A DNA stretch of 5,625 nucleotides. Origin: Bacteroidales bacterium (GTDB lineage: Bacteria > Bacteroidota > Bacteroidia > Bacteroidales > Tenuifilaceae). The notes under the pieces were generated by a model, which saw only the letters and a list, made by a program, of their open reading frames with translations, did no database searches and was not told the origin of the DNA. Where the stretch lies: assembly GCA_008933525.1 (NCBI GenBank), contig WBUV01000233.1, forward strand, positions 1 to 5,625, given 5' to 3'. The position numbers and the translations under genes were made by a program. This document shows, piece by piece, positions 1 through 5,625 of this stretch; position 1 is the stretch's first letter, and each line of letters starts with the position of its first letter.

Positions 1-1641
1 CCTTAAATCTTTTAGCATGTTGAGAAGCTCGTCGTCGGCAGAACCAGACTTATCCATTGGCATACCAATGGACTCATCATCATCACCCTCTTCGTATTCA
101 TGATCGAGGGTGAACATAATATCGTAAGGTTTCTTAAGGTAATCCTGGCCTTTTGGTGTAAGGAATAGCAAGCCGTAGTTGTCGATATCCTTATCAATAA
201 ACTTCATAACCAAAGCCTGACGGACTATGGAGTTCCAGTATCGTTGGTTATGCTCAGAGCCTTCGTTGAAGGTGTCGAGTTTATTGTGTTTGTACGATTT
301 AATTGCCGCTGTAACGTTACCAAGTAGAATATTGATAATATGGTCAGCCTTGAATTTTTGATTAACAGCGATAATTGTCTCAAGCACCATTTGGAGTTGC
401 TCTTTACCCTCAAACTGAGTTTTTGGGTGTAAGCAGTTATCGCAGGTATTGCAGTTATCCTCAGTGTACTCCTCTCCAAAATAGTTTAATAGGGATTTAC
501 GGCGACAAATGGACGATTCAGCATATGATACAGTTTCTAATAGGAGCTGTTTCCCAATTTCTTGCTCAGAAACAGGTTTGCCTTGCATGAATTTCTCTAG
601 TTTCTGGATATCCTTATAGCTGTAGAAAGTTATACATTGACCCTCGCCACCATCGCGTCCAGCTCTACCTGTTTCTTGGTAATAACCCTCCAAACTCTTT
701 GGAATATCGTAGTGAATTACAAAGCGAACATCTGGCTTGTCTATACCCATACCAAATGCAATGGTTGCAACAATAACATCAACCTCCTCCATAAGGAACT
801 TATCCTGGTTGTCGGAGCGTGTCGATGCATCCATACCGGCATGGTAGGGAAGAGCCTTAATTCCATTTACCTTTAAAATCTCGGCCATCTCTTCTACCTT
901 TTTGCGGCTGAGGCAGTAGATAATTCCCGACTTTCCGGTATTTCCCTTTATGTACTTAATAATTTCTTTAACAGCATTGACTTTTGGTCGAATTTCGTAG
1001 TATAGGTTAGATCTGTTGAACGATGATTTGAACACCGTGGAATCCTGCATTCCAAGGTTTTTTTGAATATCGCTTTGTACTTTAGGTGTGGCGGTTGCTG
1101 TAAGGGCAATTAGAGGGGCATTCCCAATCTCGTTAATAATGGGTCGAATTCTTCTATACTCTGGTCTGAAATCGTGTCCCCATTCCGAAATACAGTGGGC
1201 TTCGTCGATTGCGTAAAACGATATTTTAATTTGCTTAAGAAACTGAATGTTTTCCTCTTTTGTGAGTGATTCAGGGGCTACATAAAGCATTTTGGTTACA
1301 CCGTTGGTAACATCTTGCTTTACTTTCTGGATTTGAGCTTTGTTAAGCGAAGAGTTAAGGAAATGAGCAACTCCATCCTCTACTACAAAGCTTCGCATGG
1401 AGTCAACCTGGTTCTTCATCAAAGCAATCAAAGGGGAGATAACAATGGCTGTTCCATCAAGAATAAGGGCTGGAAGTTGGTAGCATAGAGATTTTCCACC
1501 ACCTGTAGGCATAAGTACGAATGTGTCGTTTCCATTCAATACATTCCTAATAATAGCCTCCTGGTTTCCTTTAAACGTGGTAAAACCAAAATACTTTCCC
1601 AAGTACTCCTTTAAAGAAACTTCTGCTGTATTCACACTCAT
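1..1641 (-). CDS. recQ: ATP-dependent DNA helicase RecQ (5' part; C-terminus off the left edge)
   Basis: RecQ is a 3'-5' superfamily 2 DNA helicase that unwinds duplexes, forks and recombination intermediates in DNA repair. The frame is open for 547 codons from the ATG at 1641 down to base 1, with no frameshift. Visible motifs: Walker A PTGGGKS (45-51), DEAH box (146-149), the RecQ aromatic-rich loop with W154 and F158, motif III around TATAT (181-185), motif VI QETGRAGRDG (322-331), and the zinc site C379-X17-C397-X2-C400-X2-C403. Several of these positions match E. coli RecQ almost residue for residue. A winged-helix domain follows at about 408-510, then an acidic linker (514-523, with DDDE at 520-523), and the first residues of what is probably the HRDC domain from about 536. 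Bacteroidota RecQ proteins are longer than the roughly 610 residues of E. coli, so perhaps 180 residues are missing beyond the edge. The start is the first ATG after an in-frame stop seven codons upstream. It is divergent from kdsD. Confidence 0.97.
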   Translation of the reverse strand, partial: MSVNTAEVSLKEYLGKYFGFTTFKGNQEAIIRNVLNGNDTFVLMPTGGGKSLCYQLPALILDGTAIVISPLIALMKNQVDSMRSFVVEDGVAHFLNSSLNKAQIQKVKQDVTNGVTKMLYVAPESLTKEENIQFLKQIKISFYAIDEAHCISEWGHDFRPEYRRIRPIINEIGNAPLIALTATATPKVQSDIQKNLGMQDSTVFKSSFNRSNLYYEIRPKVNAVKEIIKYIKGNTGKSGIIYCLSRKKVEEMAEILKVNGIKALPYHAGMDASTRSDNQDKFLMEEVDVIVATIAFGMGIDKPDVRFVIHYDIPKSLEGYYQETGRAGRDGGEGQCITFYSYKDIQKLEKFMQGKPVSEQEIGKQLLLETVSYAESSICRRKSLLNYFGEEYTEDNCNTCDNCLHPKTQFEGKEQLQMVLETIIAVNQKFKADHIINILLGNVTAAIKSYKHNKLDTFNEGSEHNQRYWNSIVRQALVMKFIDKDIDNYGLLFLTPKGQDYLKKPYDIMFTLDHEYEEGDDDESIGMPMDKSGSADDELLNMLKDLR

Positions 1642-1690
1642 AGACTCAATTAAACACTTTCAGTTAAATACCTTTTAGCTTTTGTTAATA

Positions 1691-1709
1691 AGCTCTTACA
1701 ATAAGAGTT
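1691..1709. repeat. Inverted repeat in the recQ-kdsD divergent region
   Basis: CTCTTA (1693-1698) and TAAGAG (1702-1707) form perfect 6-bp arms around a CAA spacer. The outer A1691/T1709 also pair, with a G-T mismatch between them, giving an 8-bp stem if transcribed. It lies 50 bp upstream of the recQ start and 14 bp upstream of the -7-like box of kdsD, so it covers the place where a -33 element for kdsD would fall. On the minus strand it falls inside a 19-nt stretch between a TTTG (1713-1710) and a TATTAACA (1690-1683) that matches a -7 box only in its TA. The site could be an operator or a chance dyad in AT-rich DNA. No T-run follows it in either direction that would make it a convincing terminator. 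Confidence 0.4.
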
Positions 1710-1721
1710 CAAAAAAAACGA

Positions 1722-1729
1722 TACTTTTG
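1722..1729 (+). promoter_or_regulatory. Probable -7 promoter element for kdsD
   Basis: TACTTTTG is an exact match to the Bacteroidota -7 consensus TAnnTTTG. A matching TTTG at the usual distance of about 19 bases upstream is absent: that position is occupied by the inverted repeat at 1691-1709. If used, transcription would start near 1736 and leave a leader of about 80 nt that is rich in A and T runs (for example seven T at 1747-1753). No Shine-Dalgarno sequence stands close to the kdsD ATG. An AAGGGG at 1786-1791 is about 27 nt away, too far to act as one. I found no equally good box for recQ on the minus strand. Confidence 0.4.
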
Positions 1730-1818
1730 CTATATAAAAATACTTGTTTTTTTCCTTAAAGATTCGTTTTTAATGTCTTTTAACAAAGGGGAACAAATTT
1801 AATAAAAAACCTGATTCT

Positions 1819-2781
1819 ATGAACACCGATATCAAAAGTATTGCAATACAAACAATAAAGACAGAGGCTGCTGCTATTGAAAAGCTTACAAATTATATTG
1901 ATGATGATTTTGAAAAAACAGTATCGTTAATATATAACGGAAAAGGAAGGGTAATTGTTTCAGGTATCGGCAAAAGTGCCATTATTGCTAATAAAATTGT
2001 AGCAACTTTCAACTCAACAGGAACTCCTGCTATATTTATGCATGCTGCCGATGCTATACATGGGGACTTGGGAATTATTCAACCCGACGACGTTATTATA
2101 TGCCTATCAAAGAGCGGAAGTACTCCCGAAATAAAAGTTTTGGTGCCTTTAATTAAGAATCTTGGTAATAAGTTCATTGCAATTGTATCGAACACAAACT
2201 CCTATTTAGCCCAAATGGCCGATTATGTTCTTAAAGCAACTGTTGATAAGGAGGCCTGTCCGAATAATTTAGCCCCAACATCTAGCACTACAGCTCAGCT
2301 TGTAATTGGCGATGCTTTGGCTGTATGCTTACTGAAACTTAGAGGGTTTTCGCCCGACGATTTTGCAAAAGTACATCCTGGTGGGGCATTAGGGAAAAAA
2401 CTATATATGCGCGTATCGGACATATTCTCTGCTATTAACCCACCAAAAGTAAAACCCGAGGATAAAGTTCACCCAGTTATTCTGGAAATATCTTCTAAAA
2501 GACTTGGTGCTGCGGCGGTTGTTGATGAAAACGATACTGTTATTGGAATAATTACCGATGGCGACTTGCGTCGGATGTTGCAGAAAAATCAGACATTCGA
2601 AAATTTAACGGCAAGGGAAATCATGTCCGTAAACCCCAAAACAATCGAAAAGGATGAGTTAGCTATACACGCTTTTAATCTTATGGAGCAGTATAAAATA
2701 ACTCAGCTTCTTGTGTTGAACAAAGGCAAGTACGAGGGTGTTATTCACATTCACGATATTTTAAGAGAGGGTATTGTATAG
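1819..2781 (+). CDS. kdsD: Arabinose-5-phosphate isomerase (KdsD/KpsF/GutQ family; SIS + two CBS domains)
   Basis: This cytoplasmic enzyme interconverts D-ribulose 5-phosphate and D-arabinose 5-phosphate, the first committed step toward Kdo, a core sugar of lipopolysaccharide. The 320 residues are a normal full length. The SIS domain spans about 35-170, with the sugar-phosphate loop SGIGKS (48-53) and the serine-rich SKSGSTPE (97-104). The family signatures KEACPNNLAPTSSTT (144-158) and HPGGALGK (186-193) follow. K52, E104, E145 and H186 correspond to E. coli KdsD K59, E111, E152 and H193, and H81 to H88, all at a constant offset of seven, so the active site looks intact. Two CBS domains follow at about 200-262 (with ITDGDLRR near its end) and 266-320 (ending IHIHDILREGIV). 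CBS pairs usually bind nucleotides and may regulate the enzyme; that is not shown here. GutQ or KpsF paralogues have the same architecture, so the exact paralogue name is uncertain, but the reaction is well supported. The downstream envelope genes fit a role in lipopolysaccharide synthesis. Confidence 0.95.
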   Translation: MNTDIKSIAIQTIKTEAAAIEKLTNYIDDDFEKTVSLIYNGKGRVIVSGIGKSAIIANKIVATFNSTGTPAIFMHAADAIHGDLGIIQPDDVIICLSKSGSTPEIKVLVPLIKNLGNKFIAIVSNTNSYLAQMADYVLKATVDKEACPNNLAPTSSTTAQLVIGDALAVCLLKLRGFSPDDFAKVHPGGALGKKLYMRVSDIFSAINPPKVKPEDKVHPVILEISSKRLGAAAVVDENDTVIGIITDGDLRRMLQKNQTFENLTAREIMSVNPKTIEKDELAIHAFNLMEQYKITQLLVLNKGKYEGVIHIHDILREGIV

Positions 2782-2817
2782 TTGAATAACCTATGGGATA
2801 TAGAGGTTTCATTATTG

Positions 2818-2841
2818 AAGCAATACCTGCTTGTTTAGTTT
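2818..2841 (+). terminator. Weak hairpin with T-rich tail after kdsD
   Basis: AAGCA (2818-2822) and TGCTT (2828-2832) form a 5-bp stem with a 5-nt loop, followed by the T-rich GTTTAGTTT (2833-2841). It begins 36 nt after the kdsD stop and could be a weak intrinsic terminator. The stem is short and has only two G-C pairs, and the T tail is interrupted, so read-through into the next gene is quite possible. Confidence 0.2.
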
Positions 2842-2869
2842 GAGATAAAAAATTTTATCTCTAAATTTA
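2839..2869 (+). promoter_or_regulatory. Probable promoter of the DUF5686 gene
   Basis: TTTG (2839-2842) is followed after exactly 19 nt by TAAATTTA (2862-2869). This is the Bacteroidota arrangement TTTG-N19-TAnnTTTG with one mismatch, the final A in place of G. Transcription would start around 2876, giving a leader of about 30 nt before the ATG at 2907. The AT-rich leader has no clear Shine-Dalgarno sequence, which is usual in this phylum. The spacer is filled by a perfect palindrome, listed separately. Confidence 0.5.
2842..2861. repeat. Perfect palindrome in the promoter spacer
   Basis: GAGATAAAA (2842-2850) and TTTTATCTC (2853-2861) are perfect 9-bp inverted arms separated by AA. The outer G is also the last base of the putative TTTG, and the right arm ends one base before the TAAATTTA box. 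A dimeric regulator bound here would sit between the two promoter elements. As RNA it could form an 8-bp stem with an AAAT loop, but no T-run follows on either strand, so an operator is more likely than a terminator. The AT-rich composition raises the chance of a fortuitous dyad, although the G/C positions at the arm ends also match. Confidence 0.5.
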
Positions 2870-2906
2870 ATATGGCATAAACAATAAAAATCCAGATAAT
2901 TGGCCA

Positions 2907-5357
2907 ATGAGAAATGTTTTTAAAATATTTGCGGTTTTAGCCTTTGTTTGTGCTGCCAATAATTCATTTGGTCAAATTACAAAAATTAGAGGGAAAGTGG
3001 TTGATTCTAGTACGAATGAGCCTATACCCTACGTGAATGTTTCGTTCAAAGGAACCACTGTTGGAACGATTACCTCCGAATCCGGTGATTTTTTTATTGA
3101 AACAAGAACCGCTGGCGATTCATTAACGGTTTCCTTTGTTGGGTATGCCCCTAAACAGATTAAAATTAGAAAAGGAGCTTATCAAGAGTTAAAGGTAGAG
3201 TTGGATCCTGAATCTATTGAATTAGCAGGTGTTATTGTAAAGCCAGGCGAGAGTCAATCTACCCGTATTATTCGGAATATAATTAAGAATAAGGACAAAA
3301 ATAACCCATCAAAACTTAGTTACTACTGCAAAAGTTACAACAAAGTTCAGGTAGATTTAAATAATATCGACGATGATGTGAAGAAGCGAAAAGTTTTCAA
3401 TCAGTTTAAATTTATTTGGAATTATGTCGATACTAATGCTATAACAGGCAAAACTTATCTTCCAATATTTATCACAGAATCGCTTTCCGATTATTACTAC
3501 CAGTCTAGTCCTAAACTTGAGAAGGAAATTATTCGCGCAACTAAAATCTCGGGGGTTAATAACGAGAGCGTAGCTCAATTTACCGGGAAAGTTTATCAGA
3601 ACATAAATATTTACGACAATTATATCAATATTTTCGATCAGGGATTAGTGAGCCCCATTGCCAATGCCGGAATGGTTTACTATAAGTATATGTTGGTGGA
3701 TAGTACTTTTATTGGAAACCGTTGGTGCTACCAAATTTCCTTTAAGCCCAAAAGAAAAATGGAGCCAACCTTTACTGGTGATTTTTGGGTAAACGACTCT
3801 ACATGGGCTATTGTAAAAGTTCAAATGAGACTTGCCGATATGGTCAATCTTAACTTTGTTAACGATATGGTTGCTTCGGCAGAGTTTACTCCTCTTAACG
3901 ATACCCTTTGGTTTCCCAAGCAAATGATGCTGTTTGTTGATTTTAACTTGACCGATAAAACCACTGGCTTTTTTGGAAGTAAAACAACAAGTTATGATAA
4001 TGTAGTGATTAACCCTACTTACCCAGAAGAGGTGGTTAGTATGCCTAGCAACGTTCAAGTGCAGGAGGGCGCTTTAAACCAAGAAAAGGATTACTGGGAA
4101 AAATCAAGGCCATTCGAACTCACAGATAAAGAACAGGGCATTTACACAATGGTAGACTCCATTCAGCAAGTGCCTATGTACAAAACGTTTATCGACATAA
4201 TTAATATGTTTATAAATTACTACTACGTTGTTGGCTATGTGGAAATAGGCCCATACTACAAGACGTATAGTTTTAATGAGATTGAAGGAAATAGATTTAG
4301 AGTATCCGGCAGAACTAGCAATAAGTTTAGCAAAAAATGGATGGTTTCTGCATTTGCTGCTTACGGCGATAAGGATGACAGATTTAAATGGGGCGTTAGT
4401 AGTTTGCACATGATCAACAAAAACCCCAGAGAGGCATTTAATATTGAGTATAAAAGCGATATTGAGCAGTTAGGGCAGAGTCCTAATGCGCTAACTGAGG
4501 ATAATATTCTTACCTCATTCCTTCGTCGAAATCCGAACAACAAACTTACTTTGGTTAAGGAGTTTTCCACATATTACCAAAAGGAGTGGTTTACAGGATT
4601 GTCGAATAAGTTAACACTTAATCACCGAATAGTTTATCCTACTGTGTTTATCCCTTTTAACCCTGTGGATGGTAGCGATCCTTTGAAAAGCATTACAACA
4701 TCAACAATAACCTTAAATACCCGATGGATTAAAAACGAAAGTTTTGTTGCTGGAGAGTTTGAGAGGGTTAGCCTAGGAAGCGACTGGCCCGAAATAAACC
4801 TTAATATCACTAAAGGATTCAAAGGCGTTTTGGGTAGCGATGTCGATTTTTGGAAGTTGCACTTAAATTACTATCATAAATTCAACATAAACCCTTTTGG
4901 CTATGCACGATTAATTGTTGATGCTGGTAAAATATTTGGATCTATTCCTTACCCATTGCTTCAACTTCACGAAGGTAACGAAACGTATGCTTTCGATCGG
5001 TATGCTTTTAATATGATGAATTACTACGAGTTTGCATCGGATCAATACGCCAGTTTATACCTTGAGCACCACTTTCAAGGGTTCTTCCTAAATCGTTTTC
5101 CCTTGATACGACGCTTGAAGTGGCGTGAGGTAGTGACCGGAAAATTTTTAATTGGTTCCATTAATTCTGAAAATAAAAATAACCTCGTATTCCCCGATGG
5201 TTTAGGTGATGTGTCGAAACCCTACATGGAGTTTAGCGCTGGGGTTGAGAATATTTTTAAAGTATTTAGAGTAGATGCTTTATGGAGAACTACTCACTTA
5301 GACAATCCAAACATTGAACCGTTTGGAATTAGGGTGGGTTTGCAGATCATTTTCTAG
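2907..5357 (+). CDS. DUF5686 outer-membrane protein with N-terminal carboxypeptidase-regulatory-like domain
   Basis: The molecular function is not established to my knowledge. The 816 residues begin with a signal peptide (basic MRNVFK, then a hydrophobic stretch 7-17) with likely cleavage before Q23. A carboxypeptidase-regulatory-like beta-sandwich follows at about 26-108 (IRGKVVDSSTNEPIPYVNV, VGTITSESGDF, LTVSFVGY), the same kind of domain that opens many SusC/TonB-type proteins of this phylum. From about 117 the DUF5686 region begins (RIIRNIIKNKDKN, then YYCKSYNKVQVD at 139-150). The second half, about 440-816, alternates hydrophobic and polar residues as in a transmembrane beta-barrel. It contains a conserved-looking block at 675-740 (GSIPYPLLQLHEGNE, FNMMNYYEFASDQY, HHFQGFFLNRFPL) and ends in FGIRVGLQIIF, with the terminal aromatic expected of a barrel-assembly signal. 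No TonB-dependent receptor plug is recognisable. It has its own probable promoter, 125 bp after kdsD, and lptB starts 43 bp downstream. The ATG at 2907 is chosen because it directly precedes the signal peptide. Confidence 0.85.
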   Translation: MRNVFKIFAVLAFVCAANNSFGQITKIRGKVVDSSTNEPIPYVNVSFKGTTVGTITSESGDFFIETRTAGDSLTVSFVGYAPKQIKIRKGAYQELKVELDPESIELAGVIVKPGESQSTRIIRNIIKNKDKNNPSKLSYYCKSYNKVQVDLNNIDDDVKKRKVFNQFKFIWNYVDTNAITGKTYLPIFITESLSDYYYQSSPKLEKEIIRATKISGVNNESVAQFTGKVYQNINIYDNYINIFDQGLVSPIANAGMVYYKYMLVDSTFIGNRWCYQISFKPKRKMEPTFTGDFWVNDSTWAIVKVQMRLADMVNLNFVNDMVASAEFTPLNDTLWFPKQMMLFVDFNLTDKTTGFFGSKTTSYDNVVINPTYPEEVVSMPSNVQVQEGALNQEKDYWEKSRPFELTDKEQGIYTMVDSIQQVPMYKTFIDIINMFINYYYVVGYVEIGPYYKTYSFNEIEGNRFRVSGRTSNKFSKKWMVSAFAAYGDKDDRFKWGVSSLHMINKNPREAFNIEYKSDIEQLGQSPNALTEDNILTSFLRRNPNNKLTLVKEFSTYYQKEWFTGLSNKLTLNHRIVYPTVFIPFNPVDGSDPLKSITTSTITLNTRWIKNESFVAGEFERVSLGSDWPEINLNITKGFKGVLGSDVDFWKLHLNYYHKFNINPFGYARLIVDAGKIFGSIPYPLLQLHEGNETYAFDRYAFNMMNYYEFASDQYASLYLEHHFQGFFLNRFPLIRRLKWREVVTGKFLIGSINSENKNNLVFPDGLGDVSKPYMEFSAGVENIFKVFRVDALWRTTHLDNPNIEPFGIRVGLQIIF

Positions 5358-5380
5358 GTGAAAGAAAATATGTACTTTTA
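5350..5380 (+). promoter_or_regulatory. Possible weak promoter for lptB
   Basis: TACTTTTA (5373-5380) matches the -7 consensus TAnnTTTG except for its last base. A TTTTC at 5350-5354 lies at roughly the right distance upstream but lacks the G of the -33 TTTG. The element overlaps the end of the DUF5686 gene. Given the 43-bp gap and the lack of a terminator hairpin, lptB could equally be co-transcribed from the upstream gene. Confidence 0.25.
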
Positions 5381-5400
5381 CAAACGAAATTATTTGAGTT

Positions 5401-5625
5401 ATGAGTATGCGGCTATACACTGAGAGCTTGATTAAACGTTACAAAACTCGCACCGTTGTTAAAGGGGCTAGTGTTGAAGTTAAGCAAGGCGAAATTGTGG
5501 GTTTGCTTGGCCCAAATGGTGCAGGGAAGACCACTACTTTTTATATGATTGTTGGATTGGTGAAACCAAATGCCGGAAAAATATTTTTGGATGGAACCGA
5601 AATAACAAATGAGCCAGTTTATAAA
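5401..5625 (+). CDS. lptB: LPS export ABC transporter ATP-binding protein LptB (5' part; runs off the right edge)
   Basis: LptB is the cytoplasmic ATPase of the LptB2FG complex. ATP hydrolysis pulls lipopolysaccharide from the inner membrane and pushes it along the Lpt bridge to the outer membrane. Only the first 75 codons of a protein usually near 240 residues are present, and the frame is open to the edge. The Walker A motif GPNGAGKTT is at 37-45. The surrounding GEIVGLLGPNGAGKTTTFYM (30-49) and the following IVGLVKPNAGKI are characteristic of LptB rather than a generic ABC ATPase. The preceding RTVVKG (17-22) also fits. The signature, Walker B and H-loop lie outside the window. Two starts are possible, ATG at 5401 or ATG at 5407; the second (MRLYTESL) matches the usual family N-terminus better, and no Shine-Dalgarno sequence decides. 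Its position two genes after kdsD fits a lipopolysaccharide-related neighbourhood. Confidence 0.92.
   Translation, partial: MSMRLYTESLIKRYKTRTVVKGASVEVKQGEIVGLLGPNGAGKTTTFYMIVGLVKPNAGKIFLDGTEITNEPVYK

Noticed and set aside
1711..1753. A8 and T7 homopolymer runs as a phase-variable tract.
   Set aside because: They are in a generally AT-rich intergenic region, are short, and lie outside any coding sequence; nothing else suggests slippage-based switching.
2793..2843. A 16-codon ORF (MGYRGF...) between kdsD and the DUF5686 gene.
   Set aside because: It has no ribosome binding site, overlaps the hairpin and the promoter box, and resembles no leader peptide; ORFs of this length are expected by chance.
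2842..2861. The palindrome as an intrinsic terminator of kdsD.
   Set aside because: The stem is almost all A-T and is followed by TAAATTTAATATGG rather than a T-run. Its fit between promoter boxes is a better explanation.
2839..2869. An invertible (phase-variable) promoter as seen in Bacteroides capsule loci.
   Set aside because: Those switches have inverted repeats flanking a promoter segment of well over 100 bp. Here there is a single short dyad inside the spacer, and I found no matching distant repeat.
2937..2951. Cysteine at residue 15 of the DUF5686 protein as a lipoprotein lipobox (LAFVC).
   Set aside because: The residues before the cysteine (F-V) do not fit the lipobox pattern L-[AS]-[GA]-C, and the protein has the features of an outer-membrane barrel with a normal signal peptide cut before Q23.
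3645..4058. Minus-strand open frame of 137 codons inside the DUF5686 gene.
   Set aside because: It lies antisense within a well-supported coding sequence and its translation shows no domain, so it is a shadow. The same holds for the minus-strand frames at 4104-4409, 4361-4570 and 4634-4822 and for the short plus-strand frames inside recQ.

Overview
The window looks like an ordinary chromosomal segment of a member of the Bacteroidota, probably Bacteroidales-like. The evidence is a low GC content, Bacteroidota-type promoter boxes (TTTG / TAnnTTTG) rather than sigma-70 boxes, starts without a clear Shine-Dalgarno sequence, a RecQ with an acidic linker after its winged-helix domain, and a long outer-membrane protein of the 'carboxypeptidase-regulatory-like + DUF5686' type, which is typical of this phylum. 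The order within the phylum is a guess.

Layout: positions 1-1641 (minus strand) hold the first 547 codons of recQ, a DNA-repair helicase that runs off the left edge. A 177-bp AT-rich divergent region (1642-1818) carries an inverted repeat and one good -7 box. On the plus strand follow kdsD (1819-2781, arabinose-5-phosphate isomerase with SIS and two CBS domains), a 125-bp gap with a promoter-like TTTG-N19-TAAATTTA whose spacer is almost filled by a perfect palindrome, an 816-residue secreted/outer-membrane DUF5686 protein (2907-5357), a 43-bp gap, and the first 75 codons of lptB (5401 to the right edge).

Three of the four genes point at the cell envelope. KdsD makes the precursor of Kdo, the inner-core sugar of lipopolysaccharide. 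LptB is the ATPase that drives lipopolysaccharide extraction and transport to the outer membrane. The DUF5686 protein lies between them and is predicted to be an outer-membrane beta-barrel, so a role in the outer membrane or its lipids is a reasonable but unproven inference. RecQ is unrelated in function and divergently oriented.

I see no mobile element, CRISPR array, tRNA, rRNA or broken gene. The parts most worth a second look are the palindrome inside the promoter spacer ahead of the DUF5686 gene, and that gene itself, whose family has no established molecular function that I know of.
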